A DNA stretch of 64,000 nt from Streptomyces sp. NBC_00572 (GCF_026341815.1 NZ_JAPENX010000001.1:5456001-5520000), one strand, 5' to 3'; positions 1 through 8,584 are shown, counted from the stretch's first letter. The notes: a model not told the origin generated them from the sequence alone. Program-made: numbers and translations.

Positions 1-3000
1 CCACCCGGCCCGAGGCGACACTCGACGTGGTTCCCGTCAGCCCGAACCCGGCGGCGCCCGCACCCGCCTCACCCAGCCGCGGACCGTACTCCTGGGCCAT
101 GACACCGGCGAACACCCCTGCCTGGGTGCCGCGCAGGGAGTCCGGGGCGATACCGGCCCGCTCCAGGGCCTCCCAGCAGGTTTCGAGGAAGGCGCGCTGC
201 TGGGGGTCCATCGCCAAGGCCTCACGCGGCGAGATCCCGAACAGTTCGGCGTCGAACTCGGCGGCGTCTTCGAGGAAGCCGCCGTTACGCACATAGGTGG
301 TGCCCACGTGGGCGGGGTCCGGGTGGTAGAGGCCGTCGAGGTCCCAGCCGCGGTCGGACGGGAAGCCCGAGATCACGTCGCGCTGCTCGGCGACGACCTG
401 CCACAGCGCCTCGGGGGAGTCCACCCCGCCCGGGAAGCGGCACCCCATGCCGACGATCACGATCGGATCGTCGTCCTGTTCGGAGCGGGCCTCGGGGGCC
501 GCCGCGTCGTGCTGGGCGTCGGCGAGCAGGGCGGCCAGCTCGGCGGGGCTGGGGTGGTCGTACACCACGGTGGTGGGGAGCTTGCGTCCGGTGGCGCTGA
601 CGAGCCGGTTGCGCAGCGCGACGACCATGACCGAGTCGATGCCCAGTTCCTTGAAGGTCCGCCGTGGCTCGATCTCGGCGGCGGAGTCGTAGCCGAGGAC
701 GGCGGCGGTGTGTGCCCGGACCAGCTCCAGGGCGGCGGGGCCGGTCAGCGGGCGGTTCGGCTCGGACTCGGGTCCGTCCGCGGCGTCCTCCGGGAGCGCC
801 GGGTTCCGTGGTGCCGTCGCGGTGCCGGCCGACGGCAGGGTCCGGGCGGTGCCGGGCTGACCGGAGATCCAGTGGCGGCGCCGCTGGAAGGCGTAGGTCG
901 GCAGCTCGGCGCGGGCGGTACGGGCGGTGCCGGCGGGCAGGACGGCGGACCAGTCCACCTCCGCGCCGTGGCAGAACGCCTCGCCGAACGCGAGCAGCAG
1001 TCGCTCCGGGCCGCCCTCGTCGCGGCGCAGTGTGCCCAGTGCGGCGACCGGCAGGTCCGCGGCCTCCGCGGTCTGCTGGACCGCGAGCGAGAGCACGGGG
1101 TGCGGGCTCATCTCGATGAACAGCTCGTGCCCCGCGTCGAGCAGGGCCCGTACGGCGGGCTCGAACCGCACGGGTTCCCGCAGGTTGCGGTACCAGTAGG
1201 CGACGTCGAGCTCGGCGCCGTCGAGCGCCGTGGCGGTCACGGTGGAGTGCAGCGGCACGCTGCCCGCGCGCGGCGCGATCCCGTCGAGCTCGGCCGGCAG
1301 GGTGTCGCGTACGGCGTCGACGTGCGGGCTGTGCGAGGCGTAGGCGACCGGGACGCGCCGGGTACGGACGTCCTCGCCGTACCGCGCGGCCAGTGCGTCG
1401 AGGGCGGCGCCGTCTCCGGCGACCACGGTCATGCCGGGGGAGTTGACGGCCGCCACACTCAACCCCGGGTATGCGGCGAGATCTTCACGCACCCGGTCGG
1501 CGGGCAGGGACACGGTGAGCATGCCGCCGCCGCGGCCTGCCAGCGTGCCGAGGGCGGCGCTTCGTACGGCGATCAGCCGGGCCGCGTCGTCCAGGGTGAG
1601 GGCGCCGCTGACAGTGGCGGCGGCGATCTCGCCCTGTGAGTGACCGACGACCGCGGCCGGTTCGACACCCGCCGACCGCCACAGCGCGGCCAGTCCGACC
1701 ATCACGGCCCACAGGGCGGGTTGTACGACGTCGTCGCGTTCGAGGGCGGGCGCGCCCGGGCGTCCGCGCAGGACATCGGTGAGCGACCAGTCGCGGTACG
1801 GGCGCAGTGCGCGCTCGCAGTCCTCGATGACCCGGGCGAACACGGGAGCGCTGTCAAGGAGTTCGGCGGCCATTCCGGCCCACTGCGAACCCTGGCCGGG
1901 GAAGACGAACACCGCCTCGCGGACGGCCCGGAGGCTGCTGCCCTCGACCGCGGCCCGGGTGACCCGGGAGTCGGCGACCGCGTCCAGGGCGGTCAGCAGC
2001 GCGTTGCGGTCGGCGCCGACCAGAACGGCCCGGTGGCTGAAGGCGGTGCGGTCGTGAGCGAGGGCCCGGGCGGTCTCGGCGGCACCGACCTCCTGGTGCG
2101 CGGCGAGGTGTTCGCGCAGACGGGCGGCCTGGGCGCGCAGTGCCTTGTCGCCGCGCCCGGACAGCACCCAGGTGAGGGAACCGTATGCGCCCGATTCAGT
2201 CGGCCTTTCAGCAGGCTGCTCCGCTGTTTGTTCTGTCGCTTGTTCCGGCTTGTTCTCGGCGGTGGTGGCGGTGGCGCTGTCGGGCCACTCGCTGAGTACG
2301 AGATGACAGTTCGTGCCCCCCATTCCGACCGATGTCACACCCGCGACGAGCGGCCCGTCGGGATTCGGCCACGGACCGGCTCCGGTGGCGGCGGCGAGCC
2401 CCAGATCGGTGAAAGGTATCTGTGGATTGGGGGTGCGGTAGTTCAGGGTCGGGACGATTTCCCGCTCTTTGAGGCAGAGAATGGTCTTGACCAGTCCCGC
2501 GATGCCTGCGGCGCCTTCGAGGTGGCCGATGTTCGTCTTGACGGATCCGAGCCTGAGCGGATTGTCCGCAGTGCGGGACGAGGCGAAGACAGCGCCCAGA
2601 GCAGAGGCTTCAATGGGATCGCCGACCCGGGTGCCCGATCCGTGGATTTCTACGTACTGTGCTTGTTCCAGCGGTATTCGCGCATTTTCCCAGGCGTCGC
2701 GTATGACGCGTTCCTGGGCCTTTCCATTCGGAGTGGGGAGGGTGTCGCTCGCGCCGTCGTTGCCGATGGCGCCACCGCGCAGGAGGCAATGGATGCGGTC
2801 CCCGTCGGCTAAAGCCCGGCTGAGGAGTTTCAGCGCGACCACACCGCCGCCCTCGCCCCGGACATAGCCGTTCGCCCGGGCGTCGAGTGCGTAACATCGG
2901 CCGTCGGGCGAGAGGCTGCCGAAGGCCGCCAGGGCGTGGGTGCTCTCCGGTGCGAGGTTGAGGTTGACGCCGCCGGCCAGCGCGACGACGGACTCGCCGC

Positions 3001-3595
3001 GGCGCAGGCTCTCGGCGGCCAGATGCACCGCGACCAGCGCTGATGACTGTGCGGTGTCGACCACCATGCTGGGTCCTCGCAGGCCGAGGACGTAGGAGAC
3101 GCGGTTGGCGATGATGCCGCGGTGCAGGCCGGTCACCGTGTGCGCGGAGGTGGCTTCGGGGCCGGCGGCCTGGGTGAGGGCCGCGTAGTCGTCGGCGATC
3201 GCGCCCACGAAGACGCCGGTCGCGGTGTCGGCGAGCGTGGCCGGGACGATGCCGGCGTCCTCCAGCGCCTCCCAGGCGAGCTCAAGGACGAGCCGCTGCT
3301 GCGGGTCCATCGCGGCAGCTTCGCGCGGCGATATGCCGAAGAACTCGGCATCGAAGGTGTCGACACGGGGCAGGAATCCGCCGGGGCGCGGCGACCCATC
3401 GCCCAATAAGGCCAGGTGCGCGCGATCCGCGGGCGGCTCCGCTATGGCGTCGCGGCCGTTCCTGAGGAGATCCCAGAATTCGGCGGGGTTTGCCCCACCG
3501 GGAAATCGGCAGGAGAGTCCTACGACGGCAACAGTGCGGTCGTCAAGACTGTCCGGCGGCGTTGCTGCCGCCTCAATTTGGGCATGGTGGATCAT
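1..3595 (-). CDS. Modular type I polyketide synthase, loading module and start of module 1 (partial)
   Basis: The 5' part of a giant modular polyketide synthase gene; about 1,198 codons are visible before it runs off the left edge. Domains in order are a ketosynthase (residues about 15-440), acyltransferase (about 560-860), acyl carrier protein (about 955-1025) and the start of a second ketosynthase (from about 1038). The first ketosynthase reads DTAQSS where an elongating enzyme has DTACSS (Gln183), the KSQ signature of a decarboxylating loading domain; it keeps the HGSGT and NIGH histidine motifs. The acyltransferase has GHSQGE (Ser653) and YASH (752-755), which by the family rule selects methylmalonyl-CoA, so a propionyl starter is inferred. 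The carrier serine is Ser988 in GIDS. ATG 3595 is chosen because GGGGGGAG lies about 10 nt upstream; an in-frame GTG nine codons earlier is the alternative. Codon 262 (2810-2812) is TTA, which implies bldA-dependent translation. The product is unknown. Confidence 0.95.
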   Translation of the reverse strand, partial: MIHHAQIEAAATPPDSLDDRTVAVVGLSCRFPGGANPAEFWDLLRNGRDAIAEPPADRAHLALLGDGSPRPGGFLPRVDTFDAEFFGISPREAAAMDPQQRLVLELAWEALEDAGIVPATLADTATGVFVGAIADDYAALTQAAGPEATSAHTVTGLHRGIIANRVSYVLGLRGPSMVVDTAQSSALVAVHLAAESLRRGESVVALAGGVNLNLAPESTHALAAFGSLSPDGRCYALDARANGYVRGEGGGVVALKLLSRALADGDRIHCLLRGGAIGNDGASDTLPTPNGKAQERVIRDAWENARIPLEQAQYVEIHGSGTRVGDPIEASALGAVFASSRTADNPLRLGSVKTNIGHLEGAAGIAGLVKTILCLKEREIVPTLNYRTPNPQIPFTDLGLAAATGAGPWPNPDGPLVAGVTSVGMGGTNCHLVLSEWPDSATATTAENKPEQATEQTAEQPAERPTESGAYGSLTWVLSGRGDKALRAQAARLREHLAAHQEVGAAETARALAHDRTAFSHRAVLVGADRNALLTALDAVADSRVTRAAVEGSSLRAVREAVFVFPGQGSQWAGMAAELLDSAPVFARVIEDCERALRPYRDWSLTDVLRGRPGAPALERDDVVQPALWAVMVGLAALWRSAGVEPAAVVGHSQGEIAAATVSGALTLDDAARLIAVRSAALGTLAGRGGGMLTVSLPADRVREDLAAYPGLSVAAVNSPGMTVVAGDGAALDALAARYGEDVRTRRVPVAYASHSPHVDAVRDTLPAELDGIAPRAGSVPLHSTVTATALDGAELDVAYWYRNLREPVRFEPAVRALLDAGHELFIEMSPHPVLSLAVQQTAEAADLPVAALGTLRRDEGGPERLLLAFGEAFCHGAEVDWSAVLPAGTARTARAELPTYAFQRRRHWISGQPGTARTLPSAGTATAPRNPALPEDAADGPESEPNRPLTGPAALELVRAHTAAVLGYDSAAEIEPRRTFKELGIDSVMVVALRNRLVSATGRKLPTTVVYDHPSPAELAALLADAQHDAAAPEARSEQDDDPIVIVGMGCRFPGGVDSPEALWQVVAEQRDVISGFPSDRGWDLDGLYHPDPAHVGTTYVRNGGFLEDAAEFDAELFGISPREALAMDPQQRAFLETCWEALERAGIAPDSLRGTQAGVFAGVMAQEYGPRLGEAGAGAAGFGLTGTTSSVASGRV

Positions 3596-4053
3596 GGCTT
3601 TCTTGCTCCCCCCGTGAAGCACGATCAACGGCACTGCCGACCAGGCGGCACCACCGCATTCAATCTCCATTTGGACCCTAGCAGCGAGTCGCCACGCCGT
3701 AAACCAAAGGCCGGGCCATGGAGTTGCTATCCGGAATCAATATTCCGGGTAATCGGGGGGATTCGGCTTCCTCGTGACCGTACCGTCAACCGCAAGGAAA
3801 CAACGCGTACTTCTGGTGGGACATGGGGCGGGCCGCCTGCGCTTTCCGGCCACGGCACTCGGGTGCCGCCGGAAGTGGTCCGCCACTTCGCCGACCGATG
3901 CCTCCCGGCCTGGTGACACCACCTCCGGGACGGTCGACGGGGGCGGAGGTCAAGCCGGGCCGGGACGCCGGCCGCCCCGGGGCCGAGGCCACGGAGAAGC
4001 CGGCGGATCGGGCGTTCGCGGGTTCGCCGTATACGGTCCGGACCGTGGCCCGA
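3596..4053. other. Intergenic region upstream of the PKS gene
   Basis: About 460 bases without a convincing gene, lying between the PKS start and the end of the sigma-factor operon; both flanking genes are on the minus strand. The part nearest the PKS gene (about 3650-3780) is less GC-rich than its surroundings and carries a perfect inverted repeat at 3731-3748. It is therefore the likely promoter and control region of the polyketide synthase. Open frames here have no recognisable product and look like GC shadows. Confidence 0.6.
3731..3748. promoter_or_regulatory. Inverted repeat, candidate operator of the PKS gene
   Basis: CCGGAAT, a 4-base spacer CAAT, then ATTCCGG: perfect 7-bp arms in an 18-bp dyad. 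It lies about 136 nt upstream of the PKS start codon in an AT-richer patch. The size suits a dimeric repressor or activator. No regulator gene for it is visible in the window, so the binding protein is unknown. Confidence 0.4.
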
Positions 4054-4422
4054 TCACCGCGAAGCGGCCGGAACCTTGCTGTCGACGCTCGGCTCGCCGG
4101 CGTGCTGCGCCGCCGGGTGGGCCTTGGTCAGCGTGCAGACGCCGTCCACGCACTGGCGCTCCAGACGCCCACGGGAGATGGTCTGAGCCAGGCCGACCAT
4201 CCAGCAGGTGGGGCAGCCGCGGAAGGCGATCAGGGCCAGTGGGGCCGCGAGCAGGGTGGCCGGGCCGGCGGCCGGCACCATGGCGATCGAGCCGATGATC
4301 AGCCCAAAGCCGATGACGCCGCGCGCCAGGTGGCGCGGGACGGACTTGCTGGCGAAGTCGGGTGCCGCGGACTTCGCGTTCGTCCGGATCTTCACGTCCG
4401 GTGCGGGCTTCACTGTGTTCAC
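4054..4422 (-). CDS. Small membrane protein, DUF2892-like, cysteine-rich
   Basis: A 122-residue protein with one hydrophobic stretch or hairpin (about residues 33-66), directly followed by the motif CPTCWMVGL and then VDGVC. The layout resembles small DUF2892/YgaP-type membrane proteins, but the assignment is tentative. GTG 4422 is chosen because GGAGGAG lies about 11 nt upstream. It sits 47 nt downstream of the sigma-factor gene on the same strand and is probably the last gene of that operon. The CxxC pair next to the membrane suggests a redox or metal role; this is inference only. Confidence 0.6.
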   Translation of the reverse strand: MNTVKPAPDVKIRTNAKSAAPDFASKSVPRHLARGVIGFGLIIGSIAMVPAAGPATLLAAPLALIAFRGCPTCWMVGLAQTISRGRLERQCVDGVCTLTKAHPAAQHAGEPSVDSKVPAASR

Positions 4423-4469
4423 GGTCGTGACTCTCCTCCGACTGGGTGGTCGATGGCTCGATCGGGCGC

Positions 4470-5042
4470 CTAGGCGGCGGCTTGATCGGATGCTTGTTCG
4501 GTCGCTTCCAGGGCGTCGCGCACCGTCGCGCGTGCCCTGTGCAGCCGCGACTTCATCGCGGCGGTGCTCAGACCGAGCGCATGGGCGACGGTCCTGCCGG
4601 GCAGGCCCTGGACGTCCCGCATGATCAGGACCTGCCGCTGGTCACGGGGCAGAGCGCTGACCGCGGCCGCGATCCGCTCCACCTCCAGCCTGTGCAGCAC
4701 CGCCTCCTCGGCGGACGGTTCCGGGGACGCCTCCGATTCGGCCGACGGCTCGTCGTTGCGCGAGACGAGCAGCCGCACCTGCCGGAGGCACTCGTTGCGC
4801 ACGATCCGGAACATCCATGAGGCGAGCGCGCCGGTGGCCCGCAAGGTGCCGATCTTCCGGTAGAGGATGATCAGCGCCTCCTGCGCGGCGTCCTCGGCAT
4901 CCTGCGGCGAGGCGCACAGCGACTTGGCGAACTTGCGCACATGAGGCTGCGATTCCATGACGACGGTGGTGAGCGACGTGACGTCGCCGTCCTGAGCGGC
5001 CTTGATCAGCCGCTCGTCCGGCCAGGAGAAACGTTGGTTCAT
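4470..5042 (-). CDS. ECF-subfamily RNA polymerase sigma factor
   Basis: A 190-residue group 4 (extracytoplasmic function) sigma factor that would direct core RNA polymerase to a small regulon. Region 2 covers about residues 25-95, with the typical DAEDAAQEALIILYRK and WMFRIVRNECLR segments. Region 4 covers about 115-175 and contains LPRDQRQVLIMRDVQGL and a helix-turn-helix ending KSRLHRARATVRD. The two are joined by an acidic, serine-rich linker. No C-terminal extension (SnoaL or TPR) is present. It lies between a 28-residue membrane peptide gene upstream and a small cysteine-rich membrane protein downstream. No canonical zinc-binding anti-sigma factor is adjacent, so either membrane product could be the regulator (inference). 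The ribosome site before ATG 5042 is weak, which suggests coupling to the upstream peptide. Confidence 0.9.
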   Translation of the reverse strand: MNQRFSWPDERLIKAAQDGDVTSLTTVVMESQPHVRKFAKSLCASPQDAEDAAQEALIILYRKIGTLRATGALASWMFRIVRNECLRQVRLLVSRNDEPSAESEASPEPSAEEAVLHRLEVERIAAAVSALPRDQRQVLIMRDVQGLPGRTVAHALGLSTAAMKSRLHRARATVRDALEATEQASDQAAA

Positions 5043-5084
5043 GTGCTACTCATACCCGGCGGGCGTCCTGCGCGCAGGCACTCG

Positions 5085-5171
5085 TCAGCTTCGGCTCTTG
5101 AAGCGGCGCATGAGGTGCCAGCTGCACGCGCCCACGAGCAGGACTCCGATGACTACGATGGCCGTGACCAT
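5085..5171 (-). CDS. 28-residue membrane peptide upstream of the sigma factor
   Basis: A very short gene, easily missed by gene callers. AGGAG stands 7 nt before ATG 5171, giving a 28-codon frame that ends at TGA 5085-5087. The peptide begins MVTAIVVIGVLLVGACSW and ends with a basic tail HLMRRFKSRS. It is thus a single transmembrane helix with a positively charged, probably cytoplasmic, C terminus and one cysteine. It is 42 nt upstream of the sigma gene on the same strand and is likely the first gene of a three-gene operon. The clean ribosome site and membrane profile make a shadow unlikely. Its function is unknown. Confidence 0.6.
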   Translation of the reverse strand: MVTAIVVIGVLLVGACSWHLMRRFKSRS

Positions 5172-5482
5172 GGTGTTTCTCCTGTGTTCTGCCGGCGCCG
5201 TTCGGCCGGTACACACATAAGAGACGGCGAGGTCCCCAGAGGATTCACCTCCCGCCGAAGTTTTTTCCCGGACGGCCGCGGCCGCGCCGGCCGCCCCGGT
5301 CAGGGCCGGGACGACGATCCCCTTGATTCATTGCGGTGGGACGGCCTCCGGACGTACGTCTCGGTCCGCCGGAACAAGTCGGCCGTGCCCAACCTGGAGC
5401 GACGAGTGAAGAAGAGAAGCGGCAAGCTGTCGGTGCCACCCGCAGCGACGACGCATACCGCGGCCCGCGAGGGAGCGCGGCA
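5172..5482. other. Intergenic region with the sigma operon promoter
   Basis: About 310 bases between the hypothetical gene and the sigma operon, both on the minus strand. The part next to 5171 should hold the operon promoter. I see no convincing gene, no clear terminator hairpin and no repeat in the rest. Confidence 0.5.
5221..5247 (-). promoter_or_regulatory. Possible ECF-type promoter of the sigma operon
   Basis: On the minus strand TGAATC (5247-5242) is followed after 15 nt by CGTCTC (5226-5221), about 50 nt upstream of the 28-residue peptide gene. CGTC-type -10 elements are common for ECF sigma factors, so autoregulation is possible. The match is weak and the -35 element is not a canonical GGAAC. 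Confidence 0.2.
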
Positions 5483-6028
5483 TCACACCTCGTCGTCGCC
5501 GGCGCCGGGCTCGTAGTCGTCCAGTTCGCTTCGCAGTGAGGCCGGGCCGGACGTGGGGCCCTCCCGGAGGAGGGTGAGGAAGCTGCTGAGCGGGTGGTGC
5601 TGGGGCCGGGCGTCGTAGTCGATGCCCTCGGGGTCCCGGTACTCGTCCAGATGGGCGAAGGGCACGATGACGTACGGGCGTTGGGACCACGGGTGGCTGT
5701 CGGCGGGATCGGGGTCCATGCGCCACTCGGTGCCACGTGTGCGGTTGTGGACTTCGCCGACGTACCAGCAGGCGGTCTGGATCATCGGGGTGTGCTCACG
5801 GACGAACAAGTCGTCGACGGATGTGACGTGTTCGCGGATCAGGGCTTCCATACGGTCGAGGGAGCGTTCGTCGAAGTCCCATCCACCGCCGTGGCGGCGG
5901 CTCCACTCGTCGAAGCGTCCCTGCTGCTCGCCCAGCCACGCCGTCAGGCGGGGGTTGTCGGCGTGCGCTCTGTCGATGCGCTCGGCGACGGCGTGCTCGT
6001 CCTCATGGTCCCAGATGTCATCGCTCAC
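5483..6028 (-). CDS. Hypothetical acidic protein
   Basis: A 181-residue soluble, acidic protein that I do not recognise. It is rich in Asp, Glu, His and Trp, with segments such as WYVGEVHNRTRGTEWRMDP and PYVIVPFAHLDEYRD, and ends in an acidic tail. GTG 6028 is preferred over an in-frame TTG at 6061 because TAGGCT lies 8 nt upstream on the minus strand, the spacing of a leaderless promoter. It has no signal peptide or membrane segment. The flanking genes do not suggest a pathway; an immunity-like cytosolic protein is one possibility but is unsupported. Confidence 0.7.
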   Translation of the reverse strand: MSDDIWDHEDEHAVAERIDRAHADNPRLTAWLGEQQGRFDEWSRRHGGGWDFDERSLDRMEALIREHVTSVDDLFVREHTPMIQTACWYVGEVHNRTRGTEWRMDPDPADSHPWSQRPYVIVPFAHLDEYRDPEGIDYDARPQHHPLSSFLTLLREGPTSGPASLRSELDDYEPGAGDDEV

Positions 6029-6229
6029 AGCCGCTAAGCCTAGCCCTCGATATGACGGCAAGAATCAGTGATCTGCACGGAGTTAACACATGCCACGCCG
6101 CCTAAATGGCATTGCGGCGGCAAAGCGCGGCCCTAGGATCGGACCGCTTGTGCGGCGCCGACATGAGCAACGGGGGCCCTGGCGCCACACAGCCGGAACC
6201 GAACCCGTGGGGCTCCCGGGGAGAGCACT

Positions 6230-8584
6230 GTGAAGCCAGCACGAATAGCGCGCCGCTGGCGTGCGCTCAGGAACAGCCTGCTAGCGCTCGCCTGTGCCAC
6301 CGTCATCACCGTCACCGGCCAGCCGGTCGTCGGTGTCACCGGCGTCGCCGAAGCCGCGCCGCTGCCACGGCCGAAGCCGGGCAAGCGCTGCGACGAGATG
6401 TACGGGGTGAAGAACGTCCCCACCGGCGGCCTGCCCCAGGGGGACGCCTCCCGTGCGGTGGACCGTTGGGACACGTACGACTACACCAACCCGGGTCTCC
6501 AGTTCGACGGCCTGAACCCCACCCAGGCCGAGCTCGACGCGGCGGGCACCGACTACAAGAAGTACGACCACAGCGACCCGCGGCGCATCTACGCCCGGTT
6601 CAACGCGCAGAAGCGGTGGAAGGTCTTCGGCGACTACCTGGCGAAGGTCTACATCCCGAACCAGGGCCACGACGCCCGCGGCAAGGCCTTCATGGCCAAG
6701 GTCGTGCGCGAGATGGGTCTGACCGGCCCGGACTGGATCTGCGAGAAGGAGTTCTACTTCGTCGATCCCGACAACCCCCGCGACCGCCACCTGCGCCGGC
6801 CGGACGCCTACAACAAGCGCACCCGGGAAATCGTGGAGGTCAAGTCCAACGGCAGCCCCGCCACGAGCGAGAAGGCCGCGGACCGGGCGTGGGCCAAGCA
6901 CCCGGGCTGGCGCTCCTACAAGTACACCTATGTGTTCGCCGAGAACCAGACCCGCGACGCCAAGAACTTCATGAAGGAGCTGAAGGACAGCGCGGGCAAG
7001 GACGCGCTCGGCCGCGACCGGCTCCGTACCTACGACTACCAGTCCCATCACAGGGGACTGCCGCCCAAGGGCACCGAGAACGGCCCGTACCGCGCGAACG
7101 GTACGACGATGTCACCGGGCAACGGCACCTCCACCGGGTCCCGCGGCTCCGGCAACCAGGTGATCAACCAGTCCCCGGCGAACCCGCAGACCCTCAAGGA
7201 GCAGCTCGACCGGCTGGGCAAGACCGGACAGCGGTCCTTGATGAACCGCGGCCTCGGTGGCATCGACTTCACCACCCTCGACCTGCGGTACATCGGCAAG
7301 GCCAAGAGCGGCAAGGGACTGGACTACGCGTTCTCCGCCAAGTCGGTGGAGGACGAGTACGCGGCCGGGTGGGGCGGTCAGGAGAAGGGCAACCTGATCT
7401 CCGACGCGTTCTTCACCTGGCTCGCCCTGGACCCGTCCACGTTCTGGGTGAACCTCAACCCGGACGAGCCGAACCGCATCATCGACAAGGACTTCGGCAA
7501 GACCGACGCGGGCCGGGTGCTCCTGGAAGCGGACCTGGAGCTGAAGCACGACATCTTCAAGGCCATGGACCCGGAGACGGACGCGGGCCGCAACTTCATG
7601 AACGCCCTGCCCAAGCGCAACGGCTTCCCCTGCTGGGCCGGTTTCCGCTACTGGATCGAGCCGGAGACCGCGGTCGTGCGCGAGCAGGACGGCGGCATCC
7701 ACATCCTCGACACCCCGCTGAAGCTGTCCACGGTGCCGCAGGAGACCACCACGCAGCCGCCCGGCGGGAAGGGCTGCGACCTCACCGAGGCGGAGACGCA
7801 GCAGTCCGACCGCGTACTCGACCAGTACATCACCCCCCTGGTCTCGGAGAAGGTCAACAACGGCGACTACTACGCCGACCTGCGCCGCGTCTACACCGCC
7901 CGCGTCGCCGCCGAGTGGGTCCGTCAGAACGCCGCCGACATGCCCGCCGAGTACCGCAGGATCATCAACAGCAACGACGTGAAGCGCTGGGCGCTGCGCG
8001 CGCCGCATCAGGACTGGACCGGCAAGCAGGTCTGGGAGCGCTACTACAAGGCGTTCACCGAAGGCACCTTCAAGTACAAGTGGTCCAACGGCGAGGACGT
8101 CTACGTCTACACCGTGGGCGGGGTCGACTTCTCCAAGCAGCCCAAGAGCAACATGAATCCGGTGCGTTTCCGCACCGAGCAGCGCTACAAGCCCCGCACG
8201 GTCGGATTCGCGGTCGACACGCTCGCAGACGATCCGAACAAGAAGGGCTATCTGATGTTCGGCGGAAACAGCGCCGGACACTCCGATGCCGGCACCCCCG
8301 GTCCCACTCCCACCCCCACGGGGACCGGAGAGCCGACCCAGACGGCGACCCCGACCCCGACGGGTACGGGGACGCAGACCCCGACCCCGACGGATCCGGC
8401 ACCGACCGCCAGCCAGTCTCCCGGGGCCACCACCCCGCCCGGCCCGAAGGACCCCGACGGTGACCTCGCCGACACCGGCAGCAGCACGCCCCTGGGCCTG
8501 ATCGGCGGCATCGCGGCCGCAGCGATCGCCGCGGGCGGCGCACTCGTCTGGTGGCGCCGCCGCCGGGCGACCAGCGGCAGCTGA
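6230..8584 (+). CDS. Sortase-anchored secreted protein with a PD-(D/E)XK-like motif
   Basis: A 784-residue surface protein. It has an N-terminal signal peptide (residues about 1-42, twin arginines then a hydrophobic core ending AEAAP), a long globular region, a Thr/Pro-rich spacer (about 685-740), and a sorting signal LADTG (746-750) followed by a hydrophobic stretch and WWRRRR. LAxTG is the type recognised by class E sortases of Streptomyces, so covalent attachment to peptidoglycan is expected. Near residues 191-205, PD is followed ten residues later by EVK (Asp192, Glu203, Lys205), the spacing of PD-(D/E)XK nucleases; this is a motif match only. A second region (about 340-500) contains GGIDFTTLDLRYI, FWVNLNPDEPNRI and CWAGFRYWIEP, also found in uncharacterised bacterial proteins. 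GTG 6230 follows GGGGAG. It is not linked to a secretion or toxin operon. Confidence 0.75.
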   Translation: MKPARIARRWRALRNSLLALACATVITVTGQPVVGVTGVAEAAPLPRPKPGKRCDEMYGVKNVPTGGLPQGDASRAVDRWDTYDYTNPGLQFDGLNPTQAELDAAGTDYKKYDHSDPRRIYARFNAQKRWKVFGDYLAKVYIPNQGHDARGKAFMAKVVREMGLTGPDWICEKEFYFVDPDNPRDRHLRRPDAYNKRTREIVEVKSNGSPATSEKAADRAWAKHPGWRSYKYTYVFAENQTRDAKNFMKELKDSAGKDALGRDRLRTYDYQSHHRGLPPKGTENGPYRANGTTMSPGNGTSTGSRGSGNQVINQSPANPQTLKEQLDRLGKTGQRSLMNRGLGGIDFTTLDLRYIGKAKSGKGLDYAFSAKSVEDEYAAGWGGQEKGNLISDAFFTWLALDPSTFWVNLNPDEPNRIIDKDFGKTDAGRVLLEADLELKHDIFKAMDPETDAGRNFMNALPKRNGFPCWAGFRYWIEPETAVVREQDGGIHILDTPLKLSTVPQETTTQPPGGKGCDLTEAETQQSDRVLDQYITPLVSEKVNNGDYYADLRRVYTARVAAEWVRQNAADMPAEYRRIINSNDVKRWALRAPHQDWTGKQVWERYYKAFTEGTFKYKWSNGEDVYVYTVGGVDFSKQPKSNMNPVRFRTEQRYKPRTVGFAVDTLADDPNKKGYLMFGGNSAGHSDAGTPGPTPTPTGTGEPTQTATPTPTGTGTQTPTPTDPAPTASQSPGATTPPGPKDPDGDLADTGSSTPLGLIGGIAAAAIAAGGALVWWRRRRATSGS

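Noticed and set aside
308..2812. Two long plus-strand frames (443 and 390 codons) across the PKS region
   Set aside because: They are antisense to conserved ketosynthase, acyltransferase and carrier motifs, have no ribosome site, and give low-complexity Gly/Arg/Val-rich proteins typical of GC shadows.
8290..8450. Short repeated CCGACCCC/CACCCCCACG blocks that look like a repeat array
   Set aside because: They encode the Thr/Pro-rich wall spacer of the anchored protein; spacing is irregular and there are no CRISPR-like spacers.
6106..8463. A 785-codon plus-strand frame overlapping the LADTG protein
   Set aside because: It runs in another frame of the same DNA and yields Arg/Pro/Gly-rich sequence; the signal peptide and sorting signal belong to the frame starting at 6230.
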